NCBI GenBank assembly: GCA_937892995.1
Contig: CALBJS010000055.1
Coordinates: 1-13,290 of the forward strand
Source of the DNA: an uncultured Peptococcaceae bacterium
Lineage (GTDB): Bacteria; Bacillota; Desulfitobacteriia; Desulfitobacteriales; Syntrophobotulaceae
Reading direction: 5' to 3'
Length of the DNA stretch: 13,290 nucleotides
In this document: positions 1 to 7,721 of the stretch, piece by piece
How positions within the stretch are numbered: the first letter of the stretch is position 1
Layout of the letters: the number at the start of each line of letters is the position of its first letter
The notes under the pieces: generated by a model
Databases searched by the model: none
The model's input: the letters and a program-made list of their open reading frames with translations, nothing else
Told to the model about the DNA's origin: nothing
Made by a program: the position numbers and the translations under genes

Positions 1-1359
1 ACAATAGCCTCCTTGGCAGCGACCCATCATGGCCCTTGTCCTGTTTTTCACCCCGCTAACGGTTTCCACCCCAAGGGGATTGTGGATTGCTTCTAATATC
101 TCTGCTTTGGTGACGGTTTCACAACGGCAAATGATTTCGCCATAATTGGGGTTCTGCTCGATTAGCTCTTTTTTCTTTGCGAGGTTCTGTTCCTTAAAGC
201 ATAAGATTCCTTTTCGATAAGGGTCAAAGTGAGCTTTTTCTTGAAGCTTTTCCTTTTGCTTCATAATTTCTATAACTCTTCTCGCAATAGGCAAGGCACT
301 GGTTAAGCCGGGAGATTCCATCCCAATCAGGTTAATAGCCTTTGGGGCTTCTTCTCTTTCTTCGATCACAAAATCCGCATACCCTCCTTGGCCTTTGCTG
401 GCGAGCTTGGGCCTGATTCCGGCAAAGTTACGAATAAAGAATTCTCTTTTCAAATAGGGAAAGATTCTGCTGCCATCTCTAATTAGTAAGTCCATTATTT
501 CCTGGGTGGAAGAATAATTATCTTTTTCCTCAATGTAATCGGAGCTAGGCCCTATGAGAATATTGCCATCAATGGTAGGGGTGAGATGAATCCCAAGGCC
601 TCCTTCTTTGGGGTTGGGAACAGGATAGGCCGGGATTTTTAAATATTCTCCTGCTTTCTGATCTAAAATAAAATATTCACCGCGGCAGGGATAAAGAGTG
701 TAGTCTTCGATCCCAAGCATCCGGGCAATTTTATCTGAATCTAAGCCCGCACTATTGATGACCCATTTGGTGGTATAGGCGGCACTGATTGTTCTGACTT
801 CGTAGATGGTTTCACTGTTATCCAGGCGATTGATAGCAATTACCTCATTATTAAAATGGAAATCGACCCCGTTTTTATGGGCATTTTCAGCCAGAGCGAT
901 CGTATAGATAAAAGGATCTAAGATTCCGGTGGTAGGAGAGTACATAGCAAACTCGCCATCCACATAGGGAGCTAATTCTTTGATTCGTTCTTTCCCTATG
1001 ATCTCAAGGCCGGGGACCCCGTTTTTATCTCCTTGTTCCTTCAACTGGAGGAGTTTGGCCTTATCTTCTTCCCTAAAGCCAACTACGACTTTTCCTGTTC
1101 TTTTAAAAGGAATATCCAGTTCTTTGGCTACTTGGTCAAAACCCAAACATCCTTCAACACAATATTTAGCCATGAGAGATCCCGGCTTATTGTTAAACCC
1201 GGCATGCAGGACTCCTGAGTTTCGGCCACTTGTTTCAGAACAGACGTCAAGTTCCTTTTCCAGTACAGCGATTTTCAGATCATACCTTGCCAGTTCTCTG
1301 GCAATTGAGCTGCCAATTACGCCTGAACCTATAATAATGACATCATAGCTGTGATCCAT
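1..1359 (-). CDS. GlpA-like FAD-dependent oxidoreductase with C-terminal [2Fe-2S] (BFD-like) domain, 3' end outside window
   Basis: This is a flavoprotein of the DAO/GlpA/L-2-hydroxyglutarate oxidase group, expected to oxidise a hydroxyacid or glycerol-3-phosphate-like substrate using FAD. The start ATG is at 1357-1359, with a G-rich ribosome binding site (GGGGGT) just upstream on the minus strand. The N-terminus reads YDVIIIGSGVIG, a dinucleotide-binding GxGxxG motif at residues 11-16, followed by ETSGRNSGVLHAG, typical of this family's flavin site. Near the window edge the protein reads CRCETVTKAEI and later GRCQGGYC. These two cysteine pairs match the BFD-like [2Fe-2S] domain fused to GlpA-type oxidoreductases. 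The window holds 453 codons and no stop, so perhaps a few dozen residues are missing. Relatives often sit beside a second FAD/NAD oxidoreductase and a small DUF1667 protein; whether that holds here lies outside the window. The substrate cannot be decided from sequence alone. Confidence 0.9.
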   Translation of the reverse strand, partial: MDHSYDVIIIGSGVIGSSIARELARYDLKIAVLEKELDVCSETSGRNSGVLHAGFNNKPGSLMAKYCVEGCLGFDQVAKELDIPFKRTGKVVVGFREEDKAKLLQLKEQGDKNGVPGLEIIGKERIKELAPYVDGEFAMYSPTTGILDPFIYTIALAENAHKNGVDFHFNNEVIAINRLDNSETIYEVRTISAAYTTKWVINSAGLDSDKIARMLGIEDYTLYPCRGEYFILDQKAGEYLKIPAYPVPNPKEGGLGIHLTPTIDGNILIGPSSDYIEEKDNYSSTQEIMDLLIRDGSRIFPYLKREFFIRNFAGIRPKLASKGQGGYADFVIEEREEAPKAINLIGMESPGLTSALPIARRVIEIMKQKEKLQEKAHFDPYRKGILCFKEQNLAKKKELIEQNPNYGEIICRCETVTKAEILEAIHNPLGVETVSGVKNRTRAMMGRCQGGYC

Positions 1360-1708
1360 GTTTCTACCCCCAGGGCAATTATGATTTATTTCAGAATTAC
1401 GTTCAAATGTTATTATATCAAAAAAATTATAATTCCCACTGGGTCAGATACATGAAAGCGGCAAGTGAGGATCAGTATCTCATAATTCATAAGATACTGC
1501 CTGGAATAGGGGTTAATGTAGGCTAAATAAACTTTATGAAAAGATCTAAGCGAGCAAAGGAGCAGTTCTACTACTTCCTTTTATCGAGATACTAATCGGA
1601 ATGGAGAGGTTTACTATCAACTTTTGTTTTTATGTAAATTATTGTAGGAATAGTCAAAAGATATATGATTTTTCTTGAAGAAAATGATAATTGGGAGGGA
1701 AGTTTATT
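1360..1708. other. Intergenic stretch with no convincing gene; one inverted repeat
   Basis: No supported gene lies here. The only structure seen is a perfect 8-base inverted repeat (CAGTATCT at 1473-1480 and AGATACTG at 1492-1499) around an 11-base AT-rich spacer; it has no T-run behind it, so it is not an obvious terminator. A 19-codon ORF from ATG 1536 to 1595 has no recognisable ribosome binding site and was not called. Confidence 0.5.
1412..1420 (-). promoter_or_regulatory. Possible extended -10 promoter for the FAD oxidoreductase
   Basis: Read on the minus strand this is TGATATAAT, a perfect -10 hexamer with the TGn extension, about 50 bases upstream of the oxidoreductase start. No good -35 hexamer is seen, as is common for extended -10 promoters. 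The surroundings are very AT-rich, so chance is a real alternative. Confidence 0.35.
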
Positions 1709-1886
1709 ATGACAGAACAAAGGAATGAAAATGGCAGAAGGTTTAGGAATGCTCGGGAAGATGCTAAAGTTGATTCTATTGAGAAAAGGATTGAACAGGA
1801 TTACGGCTTACCAAAAGGTTGAAAAATACCTGGATGAAGAACTGGAATGCTTTAGAACGGATCAGAATTTGACTAAAAAAGTCTAA
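1709..1886 (+). CDS. Short hypothetical protein, possibly frameshifted (37 aa, or about 59 aa if rejoined)
   Basis: An ATG at 1709 sits 8 bases after a strong GGGAGGGA ribosome binding site (1693-1700). The frame reads MTEQRNENGRRF and later IEKRIEQDYGLPKG, then stops at 1820-1822. It is hydrophilic and helix-like. A second frame is open through the same region and continues past that stop as VEKYLDEELECFRTDQN, ending at 1884-1886, with equally normal codon use. One reading is a single small gene of about 59 residues with a one-base shift near 1818; the other is that only the 37-residue frame is made. The family is not recognised with confidence, although the DYGLPKG segment looks like a conserved motif truncated just after its end. 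Confidence 0.4.
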
Positions 1887-1914
1887 TCTTCGTATGAGAT
1901 TTTATTTACTGAAA

Positions 1915-2321
1915 TTATAGCGAATTTAATATTTGTAACGCTGGAAAATGAATGGCCATTGTGTCAAAGTCACGGTCTTCGTGAAGTAAGGCAAGATTGT
2001 ATTCAATAGCCGTAAGTGCAATCAACATATCAATAGTGCTGCCTGGTGTAATCTCTTTACGCCGCAGGCTAAGAAACATGAAAGCCGCTTTTTCGTAAGT
2101 TTTAGATGTTTTCGGTAGGTAATAGAACGTTTGGGTAGACAATAGTTTTTAAGTATCTGCCATTCTTTTTCATCTTTCGTACCTTGCAGGATTTCCTGAT
2201 AAGTGTAACAGGGGATGCCAAAAGGAACCTCTCTCGCCAATATCAGCTGAAAAAGCTCAACTTTGTTGTCAGTCTTACCTTTAAGAAAGTATATTAGAAC
2301 CGAAGTGTCGACTAAGATCAT
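1915..2321 (-). pseudogene. vapC: VapC-type PIN-domain toxin, split by a one-base frameshift
   Basis: This encodes a PIN-domain ribonuclease of a type II toxin-antitoxin system. The first frame starts at ATG 2319-2321 and reads MILVDTSVLIYFLKG, carrying catalytic Asp5 and Glu43 (YQEILQG). After residue 60 (LKNY) it runs out of homology. The rest of the domain continues in the next frame from 2142 (STQTFYYLPK), with the remaining acidic residues in STIDMLIALTA and HEDRDFD. Rejoining by adding one T at about 2143 (TATTG to TATTTG, giving NYLSTQ) restores a 135-residue protein, the normal VapC length, with all catalytic residues. The gene follows vapB with one base between stop and start, as in a coupled operon. 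As read, the toxin is inactive. A sequencing error in a T-run is the main alternative. Confidence 0.85.
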
Positions 2322-2322
2322 T

Positions 2323-2523
2323 TTAGTTTTTCTCTCTCAAAGCCTTATAATCATAGGCATCTGAAAACTGTATCTTACCTTGTAATTCCCTCAGGACACG
2401 GCGATTACGATTCTGAACGAACTCCAACAAGGCCTGATGGATCACTTCCTTTTTGGTTTTATGTCCGGACAGTTTTAGTGCTTGTTCTACTAATTTATCA
2501 TCCAAAACGATATTTGTTCGCAT
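2323..2523 (-). CDS. vapB: VapB-type antitoxin
   Basis: This is a 66-residue antitoxin expected to bind and neutralise the VapC partner and to repress its own operon through an N-terminal ribbon-helix-helix domain. The N-terminus MRTNIVLDDKLVEQALKLSG is typical of the VapB (DUF2191) family, in which a short beta strand is followed by two helices. The C-terminal half (ELQGKIQFSDAYDYKALREK) is the kind of extended tail that covers the PIN active site. The start chosen is ATG 2521-2523, because an AGGAGG ribosome binding site lies 8-10 bases upstream. A longer in-frame start at 2622 would add a hydrophobic tail unlike the family and would be translated across the promoter. The gene appears intact while its toxin is broken. 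Confidence 0.85.
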   Translation of the reverse strand: MRTNIVLDDKLVEQALKLSGHKTKKEVIHQALLEFVQNRNRRVLRELQGKIQFSDAYDYKALREKN

Positions 2524-2532
2524 AGAGCACAC

Positions 2533-2566
2533 CCTCCTAATGCATATTATGATGTGTATTAGGAGG
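2533..2566. promoter_or_regulatory. Palindrome over the vapBC promoter, probable autoregulatory operator
   Basis: CCTCCTAAT (2533-2541) is mirrored exactly by ATTAGGAGG (2558-2566), and the 16 bases between them continue the dyad with a few mismatches. The left arm contains the vapB ribosome binding site and the centre contains the -10 box. Antitoxins of this class usually repress their own promoter through such palindromes, so operator function is inferred from position and symmetry. Confidence 0.6.
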
Positions 2567-2574
2567 TGTATCAA
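2546..2574 (-). promoter_or_regulatory. vapBC promoter (-35 TTGATA, -10 CATAAT, 17-base spacer)
   Basis: Read on the minus strand, TTGATA (2569-2574) and CATAAT (2546-2551) are separated by exactly 17 bases, each one mismatch from the sigma-A consensus. Transcription would start about 15-20 bases before the vapB start codon, so the leader is short. The -10 hexamer and part of the spacer lie inside the palindrome at 2533-2566. Confidence 0.65.
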
Positions 2575-2690
2575 TATATGGATAATATTATCTCGCAATA
2601 ACACCCCCGTATTCTTTTTCATACAATAGATAAAATGGTTAATTATACCATAATATCTTGATCTTATACACGGTTTATGGGGGTATATAA

Positions 2691-2780
2691 ATGAATACCT
2701 GTAGAAAAAATCCCTTTTGGCGACTCTTCAAAGATTATTTTGATGAGCGATCTAAACCAATGCTTTTTAAAATTCAGTAA
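2691..2780 (+). CDS. Very short ORF of unknown significance (29 aa)
   Basis: ATG 2691 to TAA 2778-2780 gives MNTCRKNPFWRLFKDYF and so on, rich in aromatic and basic residues. A G-rich stretch lies about 8 bases upstream, but it is not a good ribosome binding site. No family is recognised. It may be the stub of a lost gene or chance. It is listed only because nothing else explains 2625-2813. Confidence 0.15.
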   Translation: MNTCRKNPFWRLFKDYFDERSKPMLFKIQ

Positions 2781-2813
2781 TTAACTTTTTATTCTTTTAT
2801 TGAGAATGTACTG

Positions 2814-3093
2814 TTAATTGTAGCAATCGGGTTCTTTAAACATAACACAGATCTCATCTATAGCTTTTTTCCTATATTTCCCTAGTGTTGTTTGTGAAAC
2901 ATAATATTTTTTGATAAATTTCTTTTTGTTTACCATTTTAACTTCCGTAGGAGCATACTCATTTCTGACAGTATTTGTACTGATTGCCGTTGCCGTCAAT
3001 GGAATGAAACTTGGCTTTGGCTGAAAAGTATACAGGTCCATCACAGCCGCTACATAGAGCTTGCCTTGGGCCGTTGGGATTTCCTTTTTTCAT
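2814..3093 (-). pseudogene. Degenerate small coding region read in two frames; possible IS3 transposase scrap at its start
   Basis: Two minus-strand frames both look coding. One starts at ATG 3091-3093 and runs 44 residues to 2959, reading MKKGNPNGPRQALCSGCDG and ending KYCQK. Its Cys14-x2-Cys17 pair and Cys42 suggest a small metal-binding piece. The other frame ends at 2814 and carries a basic tail (EVKMVNKKKFIKKYYVSQ). A single shift near 2960-2975 would join them into a protein of about 90 residues. Separately, the second frame just before 3044 reads IPTAQGKLYVAAVMDLY, very like the start of the IS3-family transposase core (consensus recalled as IPT.EGWLYLAAV.DLYSR), with a stop just upstream and no likeness downstream. 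Neither interpretation is secure. Confidence 0.3.
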
Positions 3094-3305
3094 GGTATGG
3101 GGGACAATCCCATTTAATCCTCAAGAAAGCGATCTTCTGTAGTAAGAAAATTAAAAATTTAAAGGGTTACTCTTGTATTTTGAAGAATAAACTAGGTAGA
3201 AAAAACACATAGTTATTATCCAGCTATGCTCATTTCATAAGCGGGTCTTGCTAATAAAGAAATATAGTTGCTTTTCTATGGTACCTTTTAAGGAGGCTAA
3301 TTTCC
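3094..3305. other. Intergenic region upstream of the SDR gene
   Basis: This stretch is AT-rich with no supported gene. A strong AAGGAGG ribosome binding site at 3290-3296 serves the gene at 3306. No -35/-10 pair was convincing enough to call. Confidence 0.4.
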
Positions 3306-4772
3306 ATGAGGGCGTCAAGAGATAATCTTATCTTAGTATCCGGGGCAACGGGGTATGTAGGCGGAAGGCTGGTGCCAATTCTTCTAGAACTGAATTATAA
3401 GGTTCGCTGTTTGGTGCGAGACACCTCCAACATTGAAGGCAGGAAATGGAATGGCATACAAATTGTTTGTGGAGATGCCCTGGAATATGAAACCTTGCTT
3501 CCGGCTATGCAGAATGTCGGCATAGCCTATTACCTGATCCACTCTATGGCCGGAGGTGCCGGTTTCCGGGAGCTTGATCTGATTGCCGCTGGGAATTTTG
3601 GTAGAGCAGCCCGAGAGGCCGGTGTCAAGCGTATCATTTATCTTGGGGGGTTAGGAGTGGAAAATGGCCGTCTTTCTCCCCATTTGAAAAGCCGCCAGCA
3701 AACGGGTGATTGTTTAAGAGAATTCGGAGTCCCGGTTACCGAATTCAGAGCAGCTCAAATCATTGGCTCCGGCAGTGCTTCTTTTGAACTGATAAGAAAT
3801 ATGGCGGAAAGAGTACCTTTTCTGATTGTTTCTAAAGCTACCAAAACTCGTTCCCAGCCTATTGCTATAAGAAATGTATTACGTTATCTTACTGAATGTT
3901 TGGAGATTCCCCAAACTGAGGGAGAGATCATTGAAATCGGCGGCAGTGAAATATTATCTTACCAGGATATGATGCGTAAATATGCTGAAATACGCGGTTT
4001 GAAGAGACCACTCCTGGAATTGCCCTTTATTTCACCGCGTTTTTGTGCTTTGGTAGCAGATTTAGTGACACCTATTCCGAGAAGTGTGGCTAGATTCTTA
4101 ATGGAAGGCTTGAAAAATGAGGTTATTGTACATAATGATAAGGCCCGAAAGCTGTTTAAATTTACTCCTTTAAGTTATGAAGAAGCTGTAAGACTGGCCC
4201 TGATCAGAATCCAAAAAGGAAAAGTAGTGACAACCTGGCAAGATGCTTACTCATCCTTAGGTAAGAAAATGTCTAAACCGGTTAAACTTTCTAGTGCGGA
4301 AGGACTGATTATGGAAAAAAGGCAGCTAACAGCCTGCTCGGATTCTGCTACGGCCTTTAAAGTTATTTCTTGTTTTGGCGGAGAACGGGGATGGTTTTAT
4401 GCGGATTATCTGTGGCATTTAAGAGGGCTTTTGGATCGGTTATTCGGAGGGGTAGGCTTAAGGCGGGTAAGAAGGAGTTTTACAGAACTAAGAGTTGGGG
4501 ATACGTTTGGATTTTGGCGGGTTGAGGAATTAGTGGAAAATCAGCTGCTGAGACTGCGGTCGGAAATGAAAATGAGAAGCGGGGCTTGGCTTCAGTTTGA
4601 GATCGAACAAATAGAAGATGCAAAGGTACTTGTTACTCAAACAGCATTTTATGAACCCAAAGGGCTTTTGGGTTTAATGTATTGGTTTGTGCTTTATCCC
4701 ATGCATAAGATCATCTTCAGAGGAATGATCAGGACCATGGTCCGGTATGTGGAGCATTCTTACAGGGAGTGA
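3306..4772 (+). CDS. SDR-family NAD(P)-binding protein with C-terminal DUF2867 domain
   Basis: This is a 488-residue two-domain protein. Residues 1 to about 300 form an atypical, NmrA/Ycf39-like short-chain dehydrogenase Rossmann fold. The nucleotide-binding motif GATGYVGG is at 13-20 (Gly13, Gly16, Gly19), followed by YYLIHSMAGG and RIIYLGGLG, both typical of this subgroup. Residues from about 325 to 485 match DUF2867, with RGWFYADYLWHLRG, RVGDTFGFWRVEE and a hydrophobic end FYEPKGLLGLMYWFVLYP that may touch the membrane. Proteins with this architecture are annotated as SDR oxidoreductases, and the substrate is not established. The ATG at 3306 is supported by the AAGGAGG 9 bases upstream. 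The gene appears intact and stands alone, convergent with the deacetylase gene downstream. Confidence 0.9.
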   Translation: MRASRDNLILVSGATGYVGGRLVPILLELNYKVRCLVRDTSNIEGRKWNGIQIVCGDALEYETLLPAMQNVGIAYYLIHSMAGGAGFRELDLIAAGNFGRAAREAGVKRIIYLGGLGVENGRLSPHLKSRQQTGDCLREFGVPVTEFRAAQIIGSGSASFELIRNMAERVPFLIVSKATKTRSQPIAIRNVLRYLTECLEIPQTEGEIIEIGGSEILSYQDMMRKYAEIRGLKRPLLELPFISPRFCALVADLVTPIPRSVARFLMEGLKNEVIVHNDKARKLFKFTPLSYEEAVRLALIRIQKGKVVTTWQDAYSSLGKKMSKPVKLSSAEGLIMEKRQLTACSDSATAFKVISCFGGERGWFYADYLWHLRGLLDRLFGGVGLRRVRRSFTELRVGDTFGFWRVEELVENQLLRLRSEMKMRSGAWLQFEIEQIEDAKVLVTQTAFYEPKGLLGLMYWFVLYPMHKIIFRGMIRTMVRYVEHSYRE

Positions 4773-4850
4773 TTTCTTCGGTAAGCCATTAGCAAAGCGA
4801 TCTAATAGATTTAAGAAGACAATAACCGTGCTTGAGCTACTGAAGCTTAT

Positions 4851-4882
4851 GGCTGAGCCAATTGAAAATGATTGGCTTTGCC
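4851..4882. terminator. Hairpin between convergent genes, possible bidirectional terminator
   Basis: AGCCAAT (4856-4862) pairs with ATTGGCT (4871-4877), and after a two-base internal loop GGC (4851-4853) pairs with GCC (4880-4882). It sits between two gene ends that face each other. There is no clean T-run on either side, so termination efficiency is doubtful. Confidence 0.35.
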
Positions 4883-4884
4883 CT

Positions 4885-6336
4885 TTAAATTTTATAGCCC
4901 GAACGATAAACCCGGCCTGCTTTTATGGTTTCTCCTCGCAACTCATATAATTCGCTGATGGTTACCAATTGGTAACCCTGTTTTTTTAATTCGGGAATGA
5001 TTGTTTTGATAGCCTTCGCGGTATCGGCATAGATATCATGCATTAGAATGATATCGCCATCCCTCACATTTTCTAGGACTTTCCTACTAATTTGGGAGGC
5101 ATTTTGATTTTTCCAATCTACAGTATCGATGGACCACAAGATGATTGGCAGCTTGATTGTTTGGATTATTTCGTCATTCACAGAGCCATAGGTTGGACGT
5201 ATGATTTTAGGAGTATAGCCGACATTTTTTAAAATAGCATTTTGGGTTTTACCTATTTGTTCACTTAACTCTTCGGGTGTCAGGGTGGTTAGTTGCTTAT
5301 GATTATAACTATGATTTCCTATTTCATTGCCTTCATCCAACATCCGGGTAAGAATAGACTTATTATTGGCAACCCTATTTCCGAGGATAAAAAAGGTGGC
5401 GACAGCCTCGTTTGCTTTCAAAGTATCAAGAATAGATATTGTGGTCTTCGCATAAGGCCCATCATCAAAGGTTAAGGCAACCATTGGCTTGTCGGGATCT
5501 ATTTTCCTAAGAGGTTTCACGATTTCTTCCGGCATGGCGGGGGATGAATCCGGGGGTGATCTTAAAGAACCCAATGGTTTCAGATATCCTTCGAGATCTG
5601 TATAGGCGATTTCTATAAGTGGTTGACCTGCTACGCCGGGAAACAGCTGATATTTTTGAAACAGGAAGACGATACTATCCTTTTGAAGAATAAAATTTGT
5701 ATAATTTTTGAGATTGGCAGCAGTTCCTGACCTAAATAGCTCATCATCGAGGTAGTCACGATAATTTTGATCTGCTTTGAATTTCTCAATAGTGAGATGC
5801 GATATCTTTTCCAGATAGTCATTCGCCAGGATATCATCAAGGGTAAGCTCCTGTTGCTTTTCTAAATCATATACTAATGTAGCGATCTGGATGTCCGGGT
5901 GAGCATAATAAGACATGTTAACAAGAATAGTAAACTTGATACTGACGATACTTTCCTTGAACAACCAGGTCTCATAATCGATATTCATCTCTGATTTATA
6001 GTTCTTATCCTTAGCTAGATGGTCTTCTACTTGGCCCTTGAATTTATGAATATAATCATCCATAAGTTCCTTGGTCAGAGCATCAAGCTTATCTTTGCCA
6101 AATGAAGGGTAATGCACACCAAGTACGGAATAATCCCCATATTCAATGATGGATTCGATTGTGCCTGCTTCTTGGTTTTCAGATTTAGAATGCTCAAGAT
6201 AGCTGTAATCGAGGCGTACCGGTGTTGCATTTTTCGGTTGGGAGTCTATCGTAGCACAACTAGTTAGGAAGATAATAAGTATAGAGATAAGGAAAATTAA
6301 GAATGGGGTCTGTTTTTTCACTATTTGCTTCATCAT
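4885..6336 (-). CDS. Lipoprotein polysaccharide deacetylase (NodB domain)
   Basis: This is a 483-residue secreted carbohydrate esterase (CE4 family) expected to remove acetyl groups from a cell-wall polymer at the outer face of the membrane. The N-terminus has a basic start, a hydrophobic stretch and the lipobox LTSC, so it should be lipid-anchored. Residues from about 60 to 250 form an extracellular domain of DUF4163/DUF3298 type (DYSVLGVHYPSFG, LTLDDILAND). The NodB domain shows all its motifs: TFDDGP at 289-294 (catalytic Asp291, metal Asp292), HSYNH with metal His342 and His346, RPTYG at 380-384 (Tyr in place of the more common Pro-Tyr/Phe order), LWSIDTVDW at 400-408 and MHD at 432-434. 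Two ATGs in tandem start the frame; a GAGG lies upstream and the first was chosen. It is complete and likely active. The precise substrate (peptidoglycan or another glycan) is not shown. Confidence 0.93.
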   Translation of the reverse strand: MMKQIVKKQTPFLIFLISILIIFLTSCATIDSQPKNATPVRLDYSYLEHSKSENQEAGTIESIIEYGDYSVLGVHYPSFGKDKLDALTKELMDDYIHKFKGQVEDHLAKDKNYKSEMNIDYETWLFKESIVSIKFTILVNMSYYAHPDIQIATLVYDLEKQQELTLDDILANDYLEKISHLTIEKFKADQNYRDYLDDELFRSGTAANLKNYTNFILQKDSIVFLFQKYQLFPGVAGQPLIEIAYTDLEGYLKPLGSLRSPPDSSPAMPEEIVKPLRKIDPDKPMVALTFDDGPYAKTTISILDTLKANEAVATFFILGNRVANNKSILTRMLDEGNEIGNHSYNHKQLTTLTPEELSEQIGKTQNAILKNVGYTPKIIRPTYGSVNDEIIQTIKLPIILWSIDTVDWKNQNASQISRKVLENVRDGDIILMHDIYADTAKAIKTIIPELKKQGYQLVTISELYELRGETIKAGRVYRSGYKI

Positions 6337-6858
6337 TGGTTATTAATCCTCTTACGTTTTTTGGAAAAGATTTTAATGTTTCATAAATAAGGCTAAAAAA
6401 TATTGTTTACTCTACAGTATTTACGATACCAGAAAGACAAAAGGGTGTCTATGGCAATTAGCGATAGATGAGGCCGAACTAATGAAAATTTAGAATTTGC
6501 AAGTGAAAGCGATATAATTCTAAGATAAAGACATTAATTGTTAAAATCGAAGTAAAATAGAATATATTCACAAAATGGGCTTTGGACAGAATATTTATTC
6601 CTTCGTATTTGCCAATAAACCAAAGGCTAATTGATGTATTGAGAAGTAATATTTTTTTACTAATCAAATGATAAAAAGGGGCCCAAAATGACAAACTGTA
6701 TTATAGTTTATCATCCATTAATAGATTTAAAGAGCTATTTCCATTTGAATACAATTTTAACTCTATGAAGATCAATGAATCCCTAGAATTAAAACTTGAT
6801 TGCATGGGCGGTGAGTTGCTATTATACCGTGTCCTATTGTAAAGACAGGGAGAACAAG
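6337..6858. other. Long AT-rich intergenic region between divergent genes
   Basis: It separates the deacetylase gene (minus) from the J-domain gene (plus) and should hold both promoters. The plus-strand promoter is listed separately. A 71-codon minus-strand frame at 6479-6694 was rejected as a gene. No repeat, RNA gene or transposon end was recognised. Confidence 0.45.
6796..6825 (+). promoter_or_regulatory. Putative promoter of the J-domain/HIRAN gene group
   Basis: TTGATT (6796-6801) and TATTAT (6820-6825) are spaced by 18 bases and lie about 30 bases upstream of the start codon at 6859. Both hexamers are close to the sigma-A consensus. It is the only plausible promoter seen just before this co-directional group. 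Confidence 0.45.
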
Positions 6859-7670
6859 ATGATAGTAAGCCCTGAATATGCTAAACTGTGGGCAGAGATA
6901 AACCGCCTTAAAGAACAAATTTCTTTTCTGATTGAGGAGAAAGATGAACTTCTTTACACGTAGGAGTAAATCTAAAGGCGGATTATCTCTTAAAAGTAGG
7001 TGAACTGGAATATGAGCTGTTTGAACTACAGTGTCAAACTCTTCGGACGAAAAGGAAGGTAGAGCTTTTTCGAGCCTGTATTAATCGTCAGGAAGAAATT
7101 GATGAAGATCGAATCGAAAAAGAACTAGAATTGGAGTATCTTGAGTATATTGAAAAATTGCATACTATGGCCAAAGACTTAGATTATGCTCGCTTTCTTA
7201 AGGACTGTCGGAAGTTAACTAACGAAGAAGCCAGAGAACTAAAGAGGCTATATCAGATGATAGTCAAAGAGATTCATCCCGATGTTTACTCTCATTTGGA
7301 GGAAAAAGATAAGCTTTATTGGTCTAGGGCAGTAGAAGCCTATGAAAAAGGCGATCTGGAAATGCTGCGTACTTTACGGGAATTGATAGACGACCAGGAG
7401 CCGAAGGAAGCAGAAAAAGGAAGTGCCTTAGAAGAATTAGCAGATAAGCAAGAACAGTTGTTAAGCACAGTAAAACATCTCTTGGAAGCCGTTGATAGAA
7501 TAAAGAAAGCTTTTCCCTTTACCGAAGAAGAATTTCTTGCCGATAAAGAGAAAGTGGCTGCTAAGCGGGCCAATCTTAAAGCTGCTGTTAAAGAATCTAG
7601 AGAGATATTGGAGGATTATCAGTTTAGACTGACTCTCTTCACAAAGCCTGAAAGTAGCATTATTTGCTGA
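6859..7670 (+). pseudogene. Coiled-coil J-domain (DnaJ-like) protein with a one-base frameshift
   Basis: The frame opens at ATG 6859 after a GGGAG site (6848-6852) and reads MIVSPEYAKLWAEINRLKEQ, a predicted coiled coil, until a TAG at 6961-6963. The continuation lies in another frame: LKADYLLKVGELEYELFELQ, then an acidic coiled coil, then a J-like domain. The J-like domain has LKRLYQMIVKEIHPDVYSHL, with the HPD tripeptide that stimulates Hsp70 ATPase, and WSRAVEAYEKGDLEMLRTL. Inserting one base at about 6960 (ACG-GTA, reading YTVGVNLKADY) restores a single protein of about 270 residues with the order seen in Firmicutes short J-domain proteins: coiled coil, J-like domain, coiled coil. As read, only the downstream part from about 6966 could be made, and only from a non-ATG start such as TTG 7131. 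The partner chaperone is unknown. The HIRAN gene follows after 51 bases. Confidence 0.75.
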
Positions 7671-7721
7671 GTTTGGGTGTTAAAATAAATTAGCAAGTTA
7701 TCTTGAGTTAAGGTGAATGAT

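Noticed and set aside
980..1348. Plus-strand open frames of 122 and 61 codons
   Set aside because: They lie antisense to the well-supported FAD oxidoreductase, whose frame carries clear motifs; they show no ribosome binding site or family likeness.
4747..4950. 67-codon plus-strand frame overlapping the end of the SDR gene
   Set aside because: It spans the intergenic hairpin and the 3' end of the deacetylase gene, with no ribosome binding site or recognisable sequence.
6479..6694. 71-codon minus-strand hydrophobic frame
   Set aside because: It starts with TTG without a ribosome binding site in a very AT-rich stretch, and hydrophobic composition follows from AT-richness.
6945..6975. Programmed -1 frameshift in the J-domain gene
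   Set aside because: No X-XXY-YYZ slippery heptamer or downstream hairpin is seen at the junction.
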